Source: Paenibacillus xylanilyticus (GTDB taxonomy: Bacteria; Bacillota; Bacilli; Paenibacillales; Paenibacillaceae). Taken from it: a DNA stretch of 64,000 nucleotides. This document shows, piece by piece, positions 45,536-54,568 of this stretch. The stretch spans positions 3,359,001-3,423,000 of the forward strand of contig NZ_CP044310.1 of NCBI RefSeq assembly GCF_009664365.1. Reading direction: 5' to 3'. The first letter of the stretch is position 1, and each line of letters opens with the position of its first letter. Under the pieces are notes generated by a model. The model was not told the origin of the DNA, ran no database searches, and saw only the letters and a list, made by a program, of their open reading frames with translations. The position numbers were made by a program, and so were the translations under genes.

Positions 45536-47335
45536 ATGTTAAAGCGTTTACATTATGAAGCATTCAAGAAAGGGTGTATTGTTCTGGCAAACCTGGGCGC
45601 CATTAAACCCTATCCGATTCGTCATTATATTCGCATGATGTTCGTCATTTCATTTGTCGTGTTCGTTCTGGATCTGATCATCAGTGTCGCTTCCATCTCC
45701 TTGGTCAGGCAGCAGTCCGCCCAATACTTGCAGGACACCACGGATCTGTACATCAATCGCATTAATCATGATTTTGCCTACATTAATCATTTCATGGGAT
45801 GGACTCTCGCCAATGATGAAAATCTGGAAACGATGAATACGTATGGTGTGAATAGCATTCCTTTTCTGAAGTCCAACGAGAAATTACATAAGCTTTTTGC
45901 CGAATTACAACGAAACTATGGCCAGTCGTACAATTTCTTTTATTATTTGGAAAACAGTGAATACTTCCTTAACTGTGCGCCAATAAGCATCTCTTATTCG
46001 GATTATTCTGAAGTGAAAAGACAGATCATTACTCTTACTCGTGATAAAGCTGTATATGAGAAGTTCTATTCCCATTGGACACCTATTCACGTGAATGGCA
46101 CTTCATATCTGATCAATATTGTACCGTACTACAATAGGTATCTTATCGCGTTGATCTCCGCAGATGATCTGATCGCTCCGTTACAGCAAATGAATCTGGG
46201 TGCGAGCGGATACGCCTCTCTCGTGGATGTGAATGGCATGCAGCTTTCCGGACCTGCCAGAGGAGAAAACAGCGTTGAAGCAAAGACTTCGTTTATGGAT
46301 GTGCTCCAGTCACACAGCGTAGTTAGCAGTGACTTTTCCAACGCGGATTTTAGTGCACGCATGGTTATCAAATTCGGTGCATTTGAGAAAATCATGGTGG
46401 CTCAGCTGCTCATCATGCTGCTTTTTTTGATTGTAACCTCCTCATTAAGCGCAATCCTTATGTTTTTCAGAAAGAATCTGCTTGTTCCCATTCAGCGTTT
46501 TTCCAAAAATCTTGCTCGAATAAACGAGGGTGATGAGGCGACAGATCATAAGAGCAGCCGGATTACGGAACTGGAACAGGTTAATGCACAATTCAAGGAA
46601 CTGGTGGGCCAGATTAAGCGCTTCAAGATTGATCGCTATGAGCAGGAATTGGAGAAACAGAAAATACGTTTGGATTATATGAAGTTACAGATCAAACCTC
46701 ACTTTTTCCTTAATTGTCTGACAAGCATGTACAGTATGGCACAGATGCAAATGTTTGAGGAGATTGAAAGCATGGCTCTCGCCACGTCCCGGTATTTCCG
46801 TTACATCTTTCAAAGCGGAGACAATTTCGTTCTGCTGGAGAACGAGATTGAACATGTAAGAACATATCTGGACATCCAGAAATCACGTTACCGGGATGCT
46901 TTCTCCTATCGAATTGCAACGTCCGAAACGATCACAGGTATCGCTGTTCCACCACTGGTAATACAAACCTTCATCGAAAATGCTGTCAAATACGGAGTCT
47001 CACGGGAACGGGAATTATGTATTACGTTATCCGTTAATGTAGAACAACAGGAAAATGGTGATCGAGTGCTGATCCATATCTCTGATACGGGACCCGGATT
47101 TAAGCCTGAAATTCTTGAAGCTCTCATCCGTGGAGAAGCACTGGAACAAACAGGAGGCAACCGCATTGGCATTATGAATACCATTCAACGTTTGGAGCTG
47201 CTATACGGGCATGAAGCTGCAATTACGTTTGCAAACGACACCATTGGCGCTCGAATCACGCTTTCCTTGCCTAAAATGGTATTAAATTCAGAGCATACTG
47301 GAGAGGTGATAAATCATGAATGTATTGCTGGTTGA
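45536..47335 (+). CDS. YesM-type sensor histidine kinase of the GH87 locus
   Basis: About 599 residues from this ATG. A membrane helix (MMFVISFVVFVLDLIISVAS), an extracellular sensor of ~275 residues, a second helix (IMVAQLLIMLLFLIVTSSLS), a HAMP linker, the phosphoacceptor motif LQIKPHFFLNCLTSMYSM and the ATPase end (TFIENAVKYG, ISDTGPGF, NRIGIMNTIQRL). The start is uncertain: the frame opens at 45398, and the cre-like site overlapping this ATG suggests translation may begin further down. It overlaps the regulator gene by 20 bases, so they are coupled. It probably senses alpha-glucan oligosaccharides (inference). Confidence 0.88.
   Translation: MLKRLHYEAFKKGCIVLANLGAIKPYPIRHYIRMMFVISFVVFVLDLIISVASISLVRQQSAQYLQDTTDLYINRINHDFAYINHFMGWTLANDENLETMNTYGVNSIPFLKSNEKLHKLFAELQRNYGQSYNFFYYLENSEYFLNCAPISISYSDYSEVKRQIITLTRDKAVYEKFYSHWTPIHVNGTSYLINIVPYYNRYLIALISADDLIAPLQQMNLGASGYASLVDVNGMQLSGPARGENSVEAKTSFMDVLQSHSVVSSDFSNADFSARMVIKFGAFEKIMVAQLLIMLLFLIVTSSLSAILMFFRKNLLVPIQRFSKNLARINEGDEATDHKSSRITELEQVNAQFKELVGQIKRFKIDRYEQELEKQKIRLDYMKLQIKPHFFLNCLTSMYSMAQMQMFEEIESMALATSRYFRYIFQSGDNFVLLENEIEHVRTYLDIQKSRYRDAFSYRIATSETITGIAVPPLVIQTFIENAVKYGVSRERELCITLSVNVEQQENGDRVLIHISDTGPGFKPEILEALIRGEALEQTGGNRIGIMNTIQRLELLYGHEAAITFANDTIGARITLSLPKMVLNSEHTGEVINHECIAG
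45539..45552 (+). promoter_or_regulatory. Candidate cre (CcpA) site at the kinase gene
   Basis: TTAAAGCGTTTACA differs from TGWNANCGNTNWCA only at the second base. A TATACT box lies 13 bases upstream (45521-45526), so the site would sit just after a transcription start, a usual position for catabolite repression. Confidence 0.45.
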
Positions 47336-48935
47336 TGATGATTACTTTGTTGTCATGGCATTGGAAAATAAAATCGACTGGGAAGCCCTGGGAATTAATA
47401 CGATCTTCACGGCCTACAATATTGCGCAAGCCAAAGAGGTACTGCAAAATCATCCGGTTCAAATTCTTGTTTGTGATATTGAGATGCCGCAGGGAAGCGG
47501 ACTCGAGCTGCTCGCCTGGGTCCGTGATGAATCGTATAACGTACAAACGATCTTTCTTACCAATTATGCTGATTTCAACTATGCGCAAAAAGCCATCGAG
47601 CTGCAAAGCTTCGATTATTTTCTAAAGCCCATCGAATTCGACAAGTTGACTCTGATTATTCAGAAGGCAGTTGCCAAAGCCCGGGATCAGCAGTTTATTC
47701 AGAAGGCCATTTATGAAGGTGAACTTTGGCAAAAAAATAGAAGCAAGCTTATTGAGGACAGCTGGCGCAGGCTCATCTCCAGTAAAGTCTATCTGTCCAG
47801 CTCCGCTGATGTTTCTGCATTTTTGTCTGAGCAGCATCTGCCATATGAGCCAACGGATCTATTTCTTCCTATGCTGGTTAATCTGTTTCCGTATGAGGGT
47901 ACGCTGGGCAAAACCGACAAAAATCTGTTTGATTACGCTTGTTTGAACGTGATGGTTGAACGGTTTCAAGACCGTTTGTTCTCTATTGAAGCGATATCCG
48001 AGATCAAGGATCATAACTGGATGGTTATTATAAAATGGAACAGGTTACCGGATGTACAACTTATCGAATCGATGTGCAGCGCCTTTATTCCGGAGGTAAA
48101 TAACTACCTGAAATCGGATGCCTGCTGTACCATTGGCTTCTCCCTGCCGCTCGGACAAATCCGTCATACGGTGAATGAACTATTGTTGATGAATGAGGAG
48201 CGAATCAAACACCGCAACCAAACCTTCTTGCTGGAGAACTACAAAAAGCCCGAATTAGATTATATACCGCCTGATCTGGGATTGCTGGAGCAATTGCTGA
48301 ATGAGCATCGTTTCCAATCCTTTCTGGATGAAACCGGTCGTTATATGCATCAACTTGTCCATGAAGGCAACGTAGGTACCGCTGTACTCAGTCTGCTGCG
48401 TCTTGATCTGGTGCAGCTAGTTTATGCCCAATTGAAAAGTAAGGGAATTGAAGTCCACAAGCTGTACATGGGCAGTACGAATGATCAATTGTTCATGCAG
48501 TCTCTGCATTCGATTGAAGATATGCAATCGTACATTGCCTATCTGGTCAATACGGCTGCGGAATATTTGAATGTTTCCGAGCAGCCGACGTCAGTTGTAC
48601 ACGAGATCTCCCATTATATACGCACCCACTATGGAGAGGACCTGACAAGAAATAGCCTTGGAGACAGGGTTTATATGAACCCTGATTATCTCGCAAGGCT
48701 GTTCAAGAAAGAGATGGGCATGTCCCTCGGCAATTATGTTATTCACATCCGTCTTGTAGCTGCCAGGCATCTATTGGAGACCACCACACAATCGATTCAT
48801 TCCATTGCCGGACATGTGGGGTATACCAACTACTCACACTTTACCAAATTGTTCAAACAGGAAATAGGATGCAGCCCTAATGAATATCGTAAAAAGTATA
48901 GAGAAAGTTCACACGCAATAGGATGCCAAGGCTGA
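47316..48935 (+). CDS. YesN-type response regulator of the GH87 locus
   Basis: 539 residues. The receiver has VDDDY, the phosphoacceptor Asp54 in LVCDIEMPQ and Lys in FLKPIEFD. The middle ~300 residues form a linker domain. The C-terminal AraC domain reads SLGDRVYMNPDYLARLFKKE and SIHSIAGHVGYTNYSHFTKL, ending CSPNEYRKKYR. GGAGAGG precedes ATG inside the kinase gene. It most likely activates the divergent importer/GH87 genes. Confidence 0.93.
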   Translation: MNVLLVDDDYFVVMALENKIDWEALGINTIFTAYNIAQAKEVLQNHPVQILVCDIEMPQGSGLELLAWVRDESYNVQTIFLTNYADFNYAQKAIELQSFDYFLKPIEFDKLTLIIQKAVAKARDQQFIQKAIYEGELWQKNRSKLIEDSWRRLISSKVYLSSSADVSAFLSEQHLPYEPTDLFLPMLVNLFPYEGTLGKTDKNLFDYACLNVMVERFQDRLFSIEAISEIKDHNWMVIIKWNRLPDVQLIESMCSAFIPEVNNYLKSDACCTIGFSLPLGQIRHTVNELLLMNEERIKHRNQTFLLENYKKPELDYIPPDLGLLEQLLNEHRFQSFLDETGRYMHQLVHEGNVGTAVLSLLRLDLVQLVYAQLKSKGIEVHKLYMGSTNDQLFMQSLHSIEDMQSYIAYLVNTAAEYLNVSEQPTSVVHEISHYIRTHYGEDLTRNSLGDRVYMNPDYLARLFKKEMGMSLGNYVIHIRLVAARHLLETTTQSIHSIAGHVGYTNYSHFTKLFKQEIGCSPNEYRKKYRESSHAIGCQG

Positions 48936-49096
48936 CGATTAAGTTAATCAACTGCTTTCCAAATACCTCTCCAGTATAACCCGCGATTCCTTCTTCATTT
49001 TTTTATTTGAATATCTGCGCAATTAGCAGTAACGGCAGAGAATCTCCATTCCATCGCGTTTAGGCATCAACCTTGTTCGATGTGGGCAAGGTCCTC

Positions 49097-49149
49097 TACT
49101 ACAGAAAGCTGCAGAAGATCCTTGGATCTACCTGCAGCTTTCTGTAGTA
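49097..49149. repeat. Long perfect inverted repeat
   Basis: An 18-base arm (TACTACAGAAAGCTGCAG) is perfectly repeated in inverse after 17 bases, and the loop itself contains the hairpin AGATCC-TT-GGATCT. It lies ~160 bases after the regulator stop. It could be a strong bidirectional terminator or a small palindromic element. The rest of 48936-49236 shows nothing. Confidence 0.7.
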
Positions 49150-49236
49150 ATAGGTTTCCAAGTAGTTTAAATTGATTGCTCACTTTGAATAATATAATTA
49201 ACTATTTGTTGAGCATCGGATCTTAACCCAACCTAA

Positions 49237-49261
49237 TAGAGCACTCTCCAGGAGAGCGCTC
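49237..49261 (-). terminator. Hairpin after the MFS gene
   Basis: GAGC(A)CTCTCC and GGAGAG(C)GCTC form an 11-bp stem with one mismatch and a very tight loop, just past the MFS stop. The T-tract is weak. Confidence 0.45.
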
Positions 49262-49269
49262 CTTGTAAT

Positions 49270-50448
49270 TCACTTATAGTTGATGCTCGAATTAACTTTT
49301 GTAACGGTATTCATTTTATTAAGGATGACCAATGCAAGTATGGCAATTGCAATCCCTGCAGCACCAATCCATGTAATCGACGTAAGAGAGAGCGTTTCAA
49401 TAGCTATCCCTCCCACGCCAGCCCCTGCTGCCATAGCAAGCTGCATCATGGACTGATTAAGACCAAGCATAACTCCTGATGCTTCAGGTTCAATTGTCGT
49501 TAAATGATATTGCTGCGTTGGACCGGATGACCATGCTGAGAAGGACCACAACAAAAGAACGATCATAACACCAAGTAATGTATGGGTCACAACGGACAAC
49601 AGGATCAGCATTACAATGCGGAGTGCCAATCCACCGGATAATGTTCGATGAACGCCCCACCGGTCCGTACTGAAGCCGCCGATTTTGGAGCCAATCATGC
49701 TGGCAATACCGAATATAAGCAATGCGCCGCTGAGATATTTATCACCTAGTCCCGATACTTCAAGCAAATAGGGTGAGAGATACGTATAAGCGATGGAGTA
49801 ACCTCCAAGCCAAAAGAAGGTGATCGATAATCCCAATGCAACTTTAGGCTTTTTCAATAAACTTAACTGCTGTCTTAGAGGAATGGGCGCGTCACCCTTA
49901 ATACGCGGAATGGCGAAAGAAAGAATGATCATTGCGATAATCCCCAAAAGTGCAATCCCCCCAAACACGGATTTCCAACCAAGAGTGTCGGCTGTGATTC
50001 GTCCAAGAGGTACACCAACGATTAGTGATGCCGTGAAACCCATGACCACTGTGGCAATAGCACTTGCTTGTTTACCTGCTGGTGCTATTTTAGCTGCAAT
50101 ATTTAAAGCAGTGACCACAACAACTCCCGCACCAATCGCCATAATGATACGAGCAACTACAAACAGGCCATATCCTGGTAGGGTAAATGCGAGGATATTA
50201 GCAATCACAAATATTCCTAGGCCAATCAGGATTAATTTTCGTCTGTCCATACTCGCGGTTACCGCCATCAGAATTGGAGTGAATATAGCATAGACCAGAG
50301 AAAAAATGGTGATTAACTGACCAGCTGCAGCCAGTGAGACATCAAAAGACCCGGCTACCTTATCTAAAATGCCAGATAAAATATACTCAGAAGTCCCCAC
50401 CAAAAAACTAACGATAGCTAAAATATAGACCTTCAAACTCGATGACAT
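49270..50448 (-). CDS. MFS efflux transporter (DHA1 type)
   Basis: About 392 residues with twelve predicted helices. It opens SLKVYILAIVSFLVGTSEYI, then LDKVAGSFDVSLAAAGQLIT; motif A-like DRRKLILIGLG follows helix 2, and ALNIAAKIAPAGKQASAIAT precedes helix 5. It resembles purine or drug efflux pumps of the PbuE/AraJ group. The ATG used follows AAAGGAG by about 11 bases; the longer frame has no support. It is divided from the ArsR gene by a promoter with a repeated operator-like sequence. Confidence 0.88.
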   Translation of the reverse strand: MSSSLKVYILAIVSFLVGTSEYILSGILDKVAGSFDVSLAAAGQLITIFSLVYAIFTPILMAVTASMDRRKLILIGLGIFVIANILAFTLPGYGLFVVARIIMAIGAGVVVVTALNIAAKIAPAGKQASAIATVVMGFTASLIVGVPLGRITADTLGWKSVFGGIALLGIIAMIILSFAIPRIKGDAPIPLRQQLSLLKKPKVALGLSITFFWLGGYSIAYTYLSPYLLEVSGLGDKYLSGALLIFGIASMIGSKIGGFSTDRWGVHRTLSGGLALRIVMLILLSVVTHTLLGVMIVLLLWSFSAWSSGPTQQYHLTTIEPEASGVMLGLNQSMMQLAMAAGAGVGGIAIETLSLTSITWIGAAGIAIAILALVILNKMNTVTKVNSSINYK

Positions 50449-50482
50449 ATATAATACAACTCCTTTAATAAAGTATAATAAA

Positions 50483-50499
50483 TGACATATTGCGAAATG
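50483..50499. promoter_or_regulatory. Candidate ArsR operator, copy 1 (MFS promoter)
   Basis: TGACATATTGCGAAATG lies ~35 bases upstream of the MFS start. It nearly repeats the sequence at the ArsR gene start (TGACATAT-GC-AATG core). Confidence 0.45.
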
Positions 50500-50590
50500 T
50501 AGATATGTATAATACAAATAAACATATAACGAATTGTCGAAATGATTGGCGAAGAAAAAACTGAATTCTTGGTAAGAACTCAGTAACGAC

Positions 50591-50893
50591 TTACATATCA
50601 TTCATCATATAACGAGCCAACTGTTTTATAGCTTCCTCGTCTCTCTGATAATACGTAAATTTGCCTATCCGTTTTGTTGTAATCAACCCTGCCCGCTGCA
50701 ATATCGTAAGATATTGAGAAGCCGTTGACTGTGTCATGTTAAGCTTGTCGGTTATTTGACTTACACAAACCCCTACTTCCTTCATATCCACTCCTTCATG
50801 GGGTTTGAAATGCACGTATGGTTCTTTGAGCCACTGTAAGATCTGTAACCTGGATTCATTCGAAATAGCTTTGAATACTTCAATTGGATTCAT
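50591..50893 (-). CDS. ArsR-family winged-helix repressor
   Basis: About 100 residues. The core is NPIEVFKAISNESRLQILQW, VSQITDKLNMTQSTASQYLT (recognition helix), LQRAGLITTKRIGKFTYYQR. No CxC metal motif is seen; a lone VCVS cysteine remains, so metal sensing is unlikely. An ATG seven codons upstream is possible, but the operator-like repeat overlaps it. It sits upstream of the MFS gene on the same strand and probably represses it and itself. Confidence 0.88.
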   Translation of the reverse strand: MNPIEVFKAISNESRLQILQWLKEPYVHFKPHEGVDMKEVGVCVSQITDKLNMTQSTASQYLTILQRAGLITTKRIGKFTYYQRDEEAIKQLARYMMNDM

Positions 50894-50910
50894 AACACTT
50901 ATTATATCGA

Positions 50911-50927
50911 TCATTTGCGATATGTCA
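50911..50927. promoter_or_regulatory. Candidate ArsR operator, copy 2 (arsR-type gene promoter)
   Basis: The minus strand reads TGACATATCGCAAATGA, matching copy 1 in the MFS promoter at most positions. It ends ~18 bases upstream of the chosen start. Confidence 0.45.
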
Positions 50928-51069
50928 ATTTAAATTTCTTATAATATATAGATCATGGAAAGTACCATGCAATCGCCAATCGGTACAAGTTCTTGTCCTT
51001 GACTTGGGACAAGAAGCTTGTTCCGATAAACTAATGAGGTGAAATCGAAGTCTTTATGTCTGATATGAT

Positions 51070-51234
51070 TTAGATTATTGGATAATTCAGCTCGTACCTT
51101 GGGTAGCAATAGTATGGTGGTCTCAGTCCTATTTTTGACATGGGCCAGGAATCCTCCATATAGACCATCTTTACTTTTTCATTTGAATGGTTTACAAGCA
51201 ATAGCTTTACTTCTGGATTAAACTCATATCTCAA
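51070..51234 (-). CDS. Small protein (54 aa), unknown, in operon with the SDR gene
   Basis: A TTG start lies eight bases after AAGGGGG, 18 bases past the SDR stop. The peptide reads MRYEFNPEVKLLLVNHSNEK then VKMVYMEDSWPMSKIGLRPP, and ends YELNYPII with many Tyr, Pro and Trp. It has no signal peptide or membrane helix. The ribosome binding site, clean frame and composition support a real gene that standard gene calls may miss because of its size and start. The rest of 50928-51069 holds a small hairpin (TTCTTGTCC/GGACAAGAA, 50990-51015). Confidence 0.55.
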   Translation of the reverse strand: MRYEFNPEVKLLLVNHSNEKVKMVYMEDSWPMSKIGLRPPYYCYPRYELNYPII

Positions 51235-51252
51235 AATGGTAACCCCCTTCGA

Positions 51253-52233
51253 TTAGGAATGTGAGGACTCTCCCCCATCAACATGAAGAACTTGACCAGT
51301 AACAAAACGAGAATCATCAGAAGCAAGATAGACAAAGGTTGGCGCGAGTTCAAATGGATGTGCAACGCGTTCCATTGGATTAAATGCTCCATATACAGCG
51401 ACTTGATCTGACGAAAAGCTTGCGGAAATAAGTGGAGTCCAAATTCGGCCAGGGGCGACGGCATTGACTCGGATCCCTTGTTTCACGACATTTTTTGCCA
51501 GAGCACGTGTCCAACCGACTATTGCGCCTTTTGTGGCCGTATAATCAATCATTTGCTGCTCACCTACGTACGTCACCACCGAAGAAGTGCCAATGATTGA
51601 GCTGCCTGGTTTTAAGTAAGGAAGCGCTGCTCTTGTTGTGTAAAAATGAGAATATATATTCACTTTGAAGGTGTCATCAAATTGTTCATCGGTAATGTCA
51701 AGCAGACTTAGTTGTTGGAATTGGATACCCACGTGGTTACAAAGAATATCTAGACGTCCAAACGTATTTACAGTCTGTTCTACAATGGAGATACACTGTT
51801 GTTTGTCTCGCAAGTCACCAGGCATTAGAATACAACGTTGTCCGAGTTGTTCAATTCTCGTTTTTGTTCTATTTGCATCCTCATGTTCATCTAAGTAAGA
51901 AATAGCGACATCTGCGCCTTCTTTAGCAAACGCAATGGCAACTGCTGCACCAATCCCACTGTCACCTCCTGTAATAAGTGCAACTTTTCCTGTTAGCTTT
52001 CCGCTCCCCTTATAATTCGGATTTTCGATAATTGGAAGGGGTACCATTAATTTTTCCACGCCGGGATGGCTGAGCTGGCGCTGTTCAGGCAAACTTATTG
52101 GAATTTCTTGGTAACGCGTGATTTTCCCATAGTTAGGGTACATAGGATAAGGTTGAGTTATCATATTCGCCTTAAACATTTGTTGCATTTGCTTTATTTG
52201 GTCTAGTTGACGACTTTGGTCGTTTTGATCCAT
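51253..52233 (-). CDS. SDR-family oxidoreductase (YhdF/GS39-like)
   Basis: 326 residues. A ~75-residue N-terminal extension ([15 protein letters not shown]...[20 protein letters not shown]) precedes the Rossmann fold, as in general stress SDRs of Bacillus. NAD(P) binding TGGDSGIG, the CNHVGIQ loop (usual NNAG), catalytic [11 protein letters not shown]er and YTATKG Tyr/Lys, and [13 protein letters not shown] are present. The start follows GGAGG by five bases. It probably reduces or oxidises a sugar or other alcohol. It heads an operon with a 54-residue protein. Confidence 0.9.
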   Translation of the reverse strand: MDQNDQSRQLDQIKQMQQMFKANMITQPYPMYPNYGKITRYQEIPISLPEQRQLSHPGVEKLMVPLPIIENPNYKGSGKLTGKVALITGGDSGIGAAVAIAFAKEGADVAISYLDEHEDANRTKTRIEQLGQRCILMPGDLRDKQQCISIVEQTVNTFGRLDILCNHVGIQFQQLSLLDITDEQFDDTFKVNIYSHFYTTRAALPYLKPGSSIIGTSSVVTYVGEQQMIDYTATKGAIVGWTRALAKNVVKQGIRVNAVAPGRIWTPLISASFSSDQVAVYGAFNPMERVAHPFELAPTFVYLASDDSRFVTGQVLHVDGGESSHS

Positions 52234-52433
52234 GGAAACCTCCTGTAGAAACAATTTTCTTCTATAGAATGTTTATGTTGATCACTAAAAATAAAGTAAT
52301 AATAGTGAGAAAAAAGTTGATTCATGTTGTCCACACTCCCCTCTCCTCTGGTTATTTGCCTCTAAGACATAGCTGCACTAAATCGTGCACATTCTTATAC
52401 TCGGCTTGGGCAAGAAATTGTACCCATAAAACA

Positions 52434-52460
52434 CAAAAAGCCGCTAAATATAGCGACTTC
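52434..52460 (-). terminator. Terminator of the alpha/beta hydrolase gene
   Basis: On the minus strand AGTCGCTA pairs with TAGCGGCT (G-T pair) and is followed by TTTTTGTGTTTT, ~130 bases past the hydrolase stop. The rest of 52255-52589 shows no convincing gene. Confidence 0.7.
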
Positions 52461-52589
52461 AATCAGACTATGTCTTGTCCCTCCGCAACTTCATATGTTA
52501 CGATAAAATGTTGTTAGATGAAATATTGTAGACTAGGGCTAGTTAACTAAAGGTTTCTGTTAGTTCAATCAATATCTGCATAATTAGTT

Positions 52590-53462
52590 TTATTTTAACG
52601 TTTTAATCAACCAAGCCTTTATCAATGGCAGAACTGTTATTGGTTGCATGGCTTTGGTGTGATTTATCTCATTTCCCTTTATGATTTCTACCTCCCATCC
52701 CCAGTGTTGCAATTCTTCTTTAGTTTTTTCTAGTATTCCTACAATATCAACTGTGACACTCCCAAAGTTTTCTCCATAAACAATGGTATCTTGTTCACCT
52801 GCAAACGTCAGTTTTGGAATAGACAACTGATGTTGAATGTTTCGATCATTAAAATTCATTAAATTTTTATACATTGTTACAAATTGTTTGGTTTGATTTG
52901 TGTCAATCTTCACCTGTATCGTATCCCAATCGATCTCTTCTGGACTTTCAATGTTTTGTTGTTCATCGAGAACTGGAGAGTTTTGATTCTCCAAAGCCTG
53001 CTGGTACGTCTTGTTGGTAACAACCATCATTTCTTTGTATGGACCATCCAATGGGGGAAAAGCACCCATAATTAAACTTTCTAATCGATCTGTCCTAATG
53101 GCTAATTGTAAGCCAACTAATGCCAACCACGAGTAACCATAATAGCTGAACGTATTTATGTTCATTTCATCAGCAATCATTATCAAATCATTTACAATGT
53201 GATTAGGTGTAAGATTTTCTGGATTCGTGTTTTGCAATCGATGTCCTTCATAGTCAAAATATAAAACTTGAAACTCGTCTAACAGTCCTTCAACAAAGTG
53301 TTTTCCAAGCTCAGGATCCATTCCCCACAACTTTAAGTCTTCGGCTTCTTGCCCATATACAGATTCCTTTGCTATGGGTAACATGATTGTCTTATGATTG
53401 GGATTTCCAACTAAACCAACTTTTATTTCTGTTTCATCCATAAGTTTAATGATTTTCTCCAT
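52590..53462 (-). CDS. Alpha/beta hydrolase-like protein
   Basis: 290 residues. TIMLPIAKESVYGQEAEDLK corresponds to the oxyanion strand, VLYFDYEGHRLQNTNPENLT follows, and YYGYSWLALVGLQLAI gives the nucleophile elbow G-Y-S-W-L. FAGEQDTIVYG supplies the acid and a late HTKAMQ may hold the His. The weak match to G-x-S-x-G (Leu in place of the last Gly) makes activity uncertain. It is divergent from the MerR-type gene, with ~150 bases between them, and is its likely target. Confidence 0.75.
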   Translation of the reverse strand: MEKIIKLMDETEIKVGLVGNPNHKTIMLPIAKESVYGQEAEDLKLWGMDPELGKHFVEGLLDEFQVLYFDYEGHRLQNTNPENLTPNHIVNDLIMIADEMNINTFSYYGYSWLALVGLQLAIRTDRLESLIMGAFPPLDGPYKEMMVVTNKTYQQALENQNSPVLDEQQNIESPEEIDWDTIQVKIDTNQTKQFVTMYKNLMNFNDRNIQHQLSIPKLTFAGEQDTIVYGENFGSVTVDIVGILEKTKEELQHWGWEVEIIKGNEINHTKAMQPITVLPLIKAWLIKTLK

Positions 53463-53614
53463 ATGAATCCCTCATGGCTTGTTTATACTACTATCATATA
53501 ACGTTCATGCAATCTTTCGGTTTTATGATTAATATCCCTTTAGTGATAGGAGTTCAATTAAAATATACTTATTGAGGCACTTGAAGCTTTTACTTTAATG
53601 AAGGAGTATTAAAA

Positions 53615-54313
53615 ATGGATAAATACACCCCCAAGCAGATTGCTGAAATTTTAAATATCAGCACCACAACCTTGCGAAGATATGAAGAACAAGATCTGAT
53701 CCCAGAGGTACCGAGAACGATAAGTAATCACCGTATCTATACATCGGTCCATCTCCAAGCTTTTAATGTTATTAGAACTTTGTTAAAAGGTTATGAAATT
53801 CCTAGGGTCTACAAAGTAATGAGAACGATTAAGAAAAAAAGATTTGATACAGCTCTTTGGTTAGTAAATGAACAACTATTTCATATACAAGTCGAGAAGC
53901 AAAGAGTGGAAGAAATACTCACTATGATTCAAACTACTGATTTCACACAATTTAAAAAGTTTAAATTAAAGGAACTCATGAGTATTGGAGAGGTTGCAGA
54001 GATAGCAGGCGTAAATACTTCAGCTATACGGCATTGGGAACACGAAGGATTGATTCATTCAGAACGAAACAAAAACAACGGTTATAGGTTATTCACCCTG
54101 CTTGAACTACGCAAAATATTAGTCATTAGCAGTTTAAGAAAATCTGTTTATTATATCGAAAATATGAAGAAGCTTTTACATGATCTGGATTCACACTCCT
54201 ATGTTCAAATTGAACGATCTCTTCAGCTCGCTTTGGAAAATCTAAATGAACAACTTTTTCTTCAATTTAAAGGCATCGAAGAACTAATGAAATATGTAGA
54301 TTTATTAGAATAG
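53615..54313 (+). CDS. MerR-family protein with two helix-turn-helix domains
   Basis: 232 residues. Residues 1-70 are a MerR winged helix (KYTPKQIAEILNISTTTLRR YEEQDLIPEV). Residues ~122-190 form a second one (SIGEVAEIAGVNTSAIRHWE HEGLIHSERNKNNGYRLF). A helical segment follows each. No effector domain is evident. Two DNA-binding domains in one chain are unusual, since MerR proteins normally pair as dimers. AAGGAG is eight bases before ATG. Confidence 0.85.
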   Translation: MDKYTPKQIAEILNISTTTLRRYEEQDLIPEVPRTISNHRIYTSVHLQAFNVIRTLLKGYEIPRVYKVMRTIKKKRFDTALWLVNEQLFHIQVEKQRVEEILTMIQTTDFTQFKKFKLKELMSIGEVAEIAGVNTSAIRHWEHEGLIHSERNKNNGYRLFTLLELRKILVISSLRKSVYYIENMKKLLHDLDSHSYVQIERSLQLALENLNEQLFLQFKGIEELMKYVDLLE

Positions 54314-54424
54314 AAAACATATATATGAGATGAACACGGGTTAGCTCTTTCTTTTCATATACTAATCAACAAATTTAAATGAATTGTTACCTTTCTTGGA
54401 CTAACCTGCGCATAAGCTTAACAA

Positions 54425-54450
54425 AACAGCCGATCACATTGATCGGCTGC
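54425..54450. terminator. Hairpin terminator between the MerR and DUF2306 genes
   Basis: AGCCGATCA and TGATCGGCT surround three bases. On the minus strand it is followed by TTTTGTT, which suits the DUF2306 gene; it also lies past the MerR gene. Nothing else is seen in 54314-54568. Confidence 0.7.
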
Positions 54451-54568
54451 TCCTTTGTATAATTACGCTACTGTTTTTAATGAACTCGTTTTTTTAGAAA
54501 ACAAGAGAGGATCTCAAACCAATGTCAAACCGCATGATTTCTGCCGGCCCGGTAACGTGGAATGTGAT

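Noticed and set aside
52352..52430. Protein-like minus-strand stretch (VQFLAQAEYKNVHDLVQLCL)
   Set aside because: Overlaps the region of the hydrolase terminator, has no start, and is too short to call a relic with confidence.
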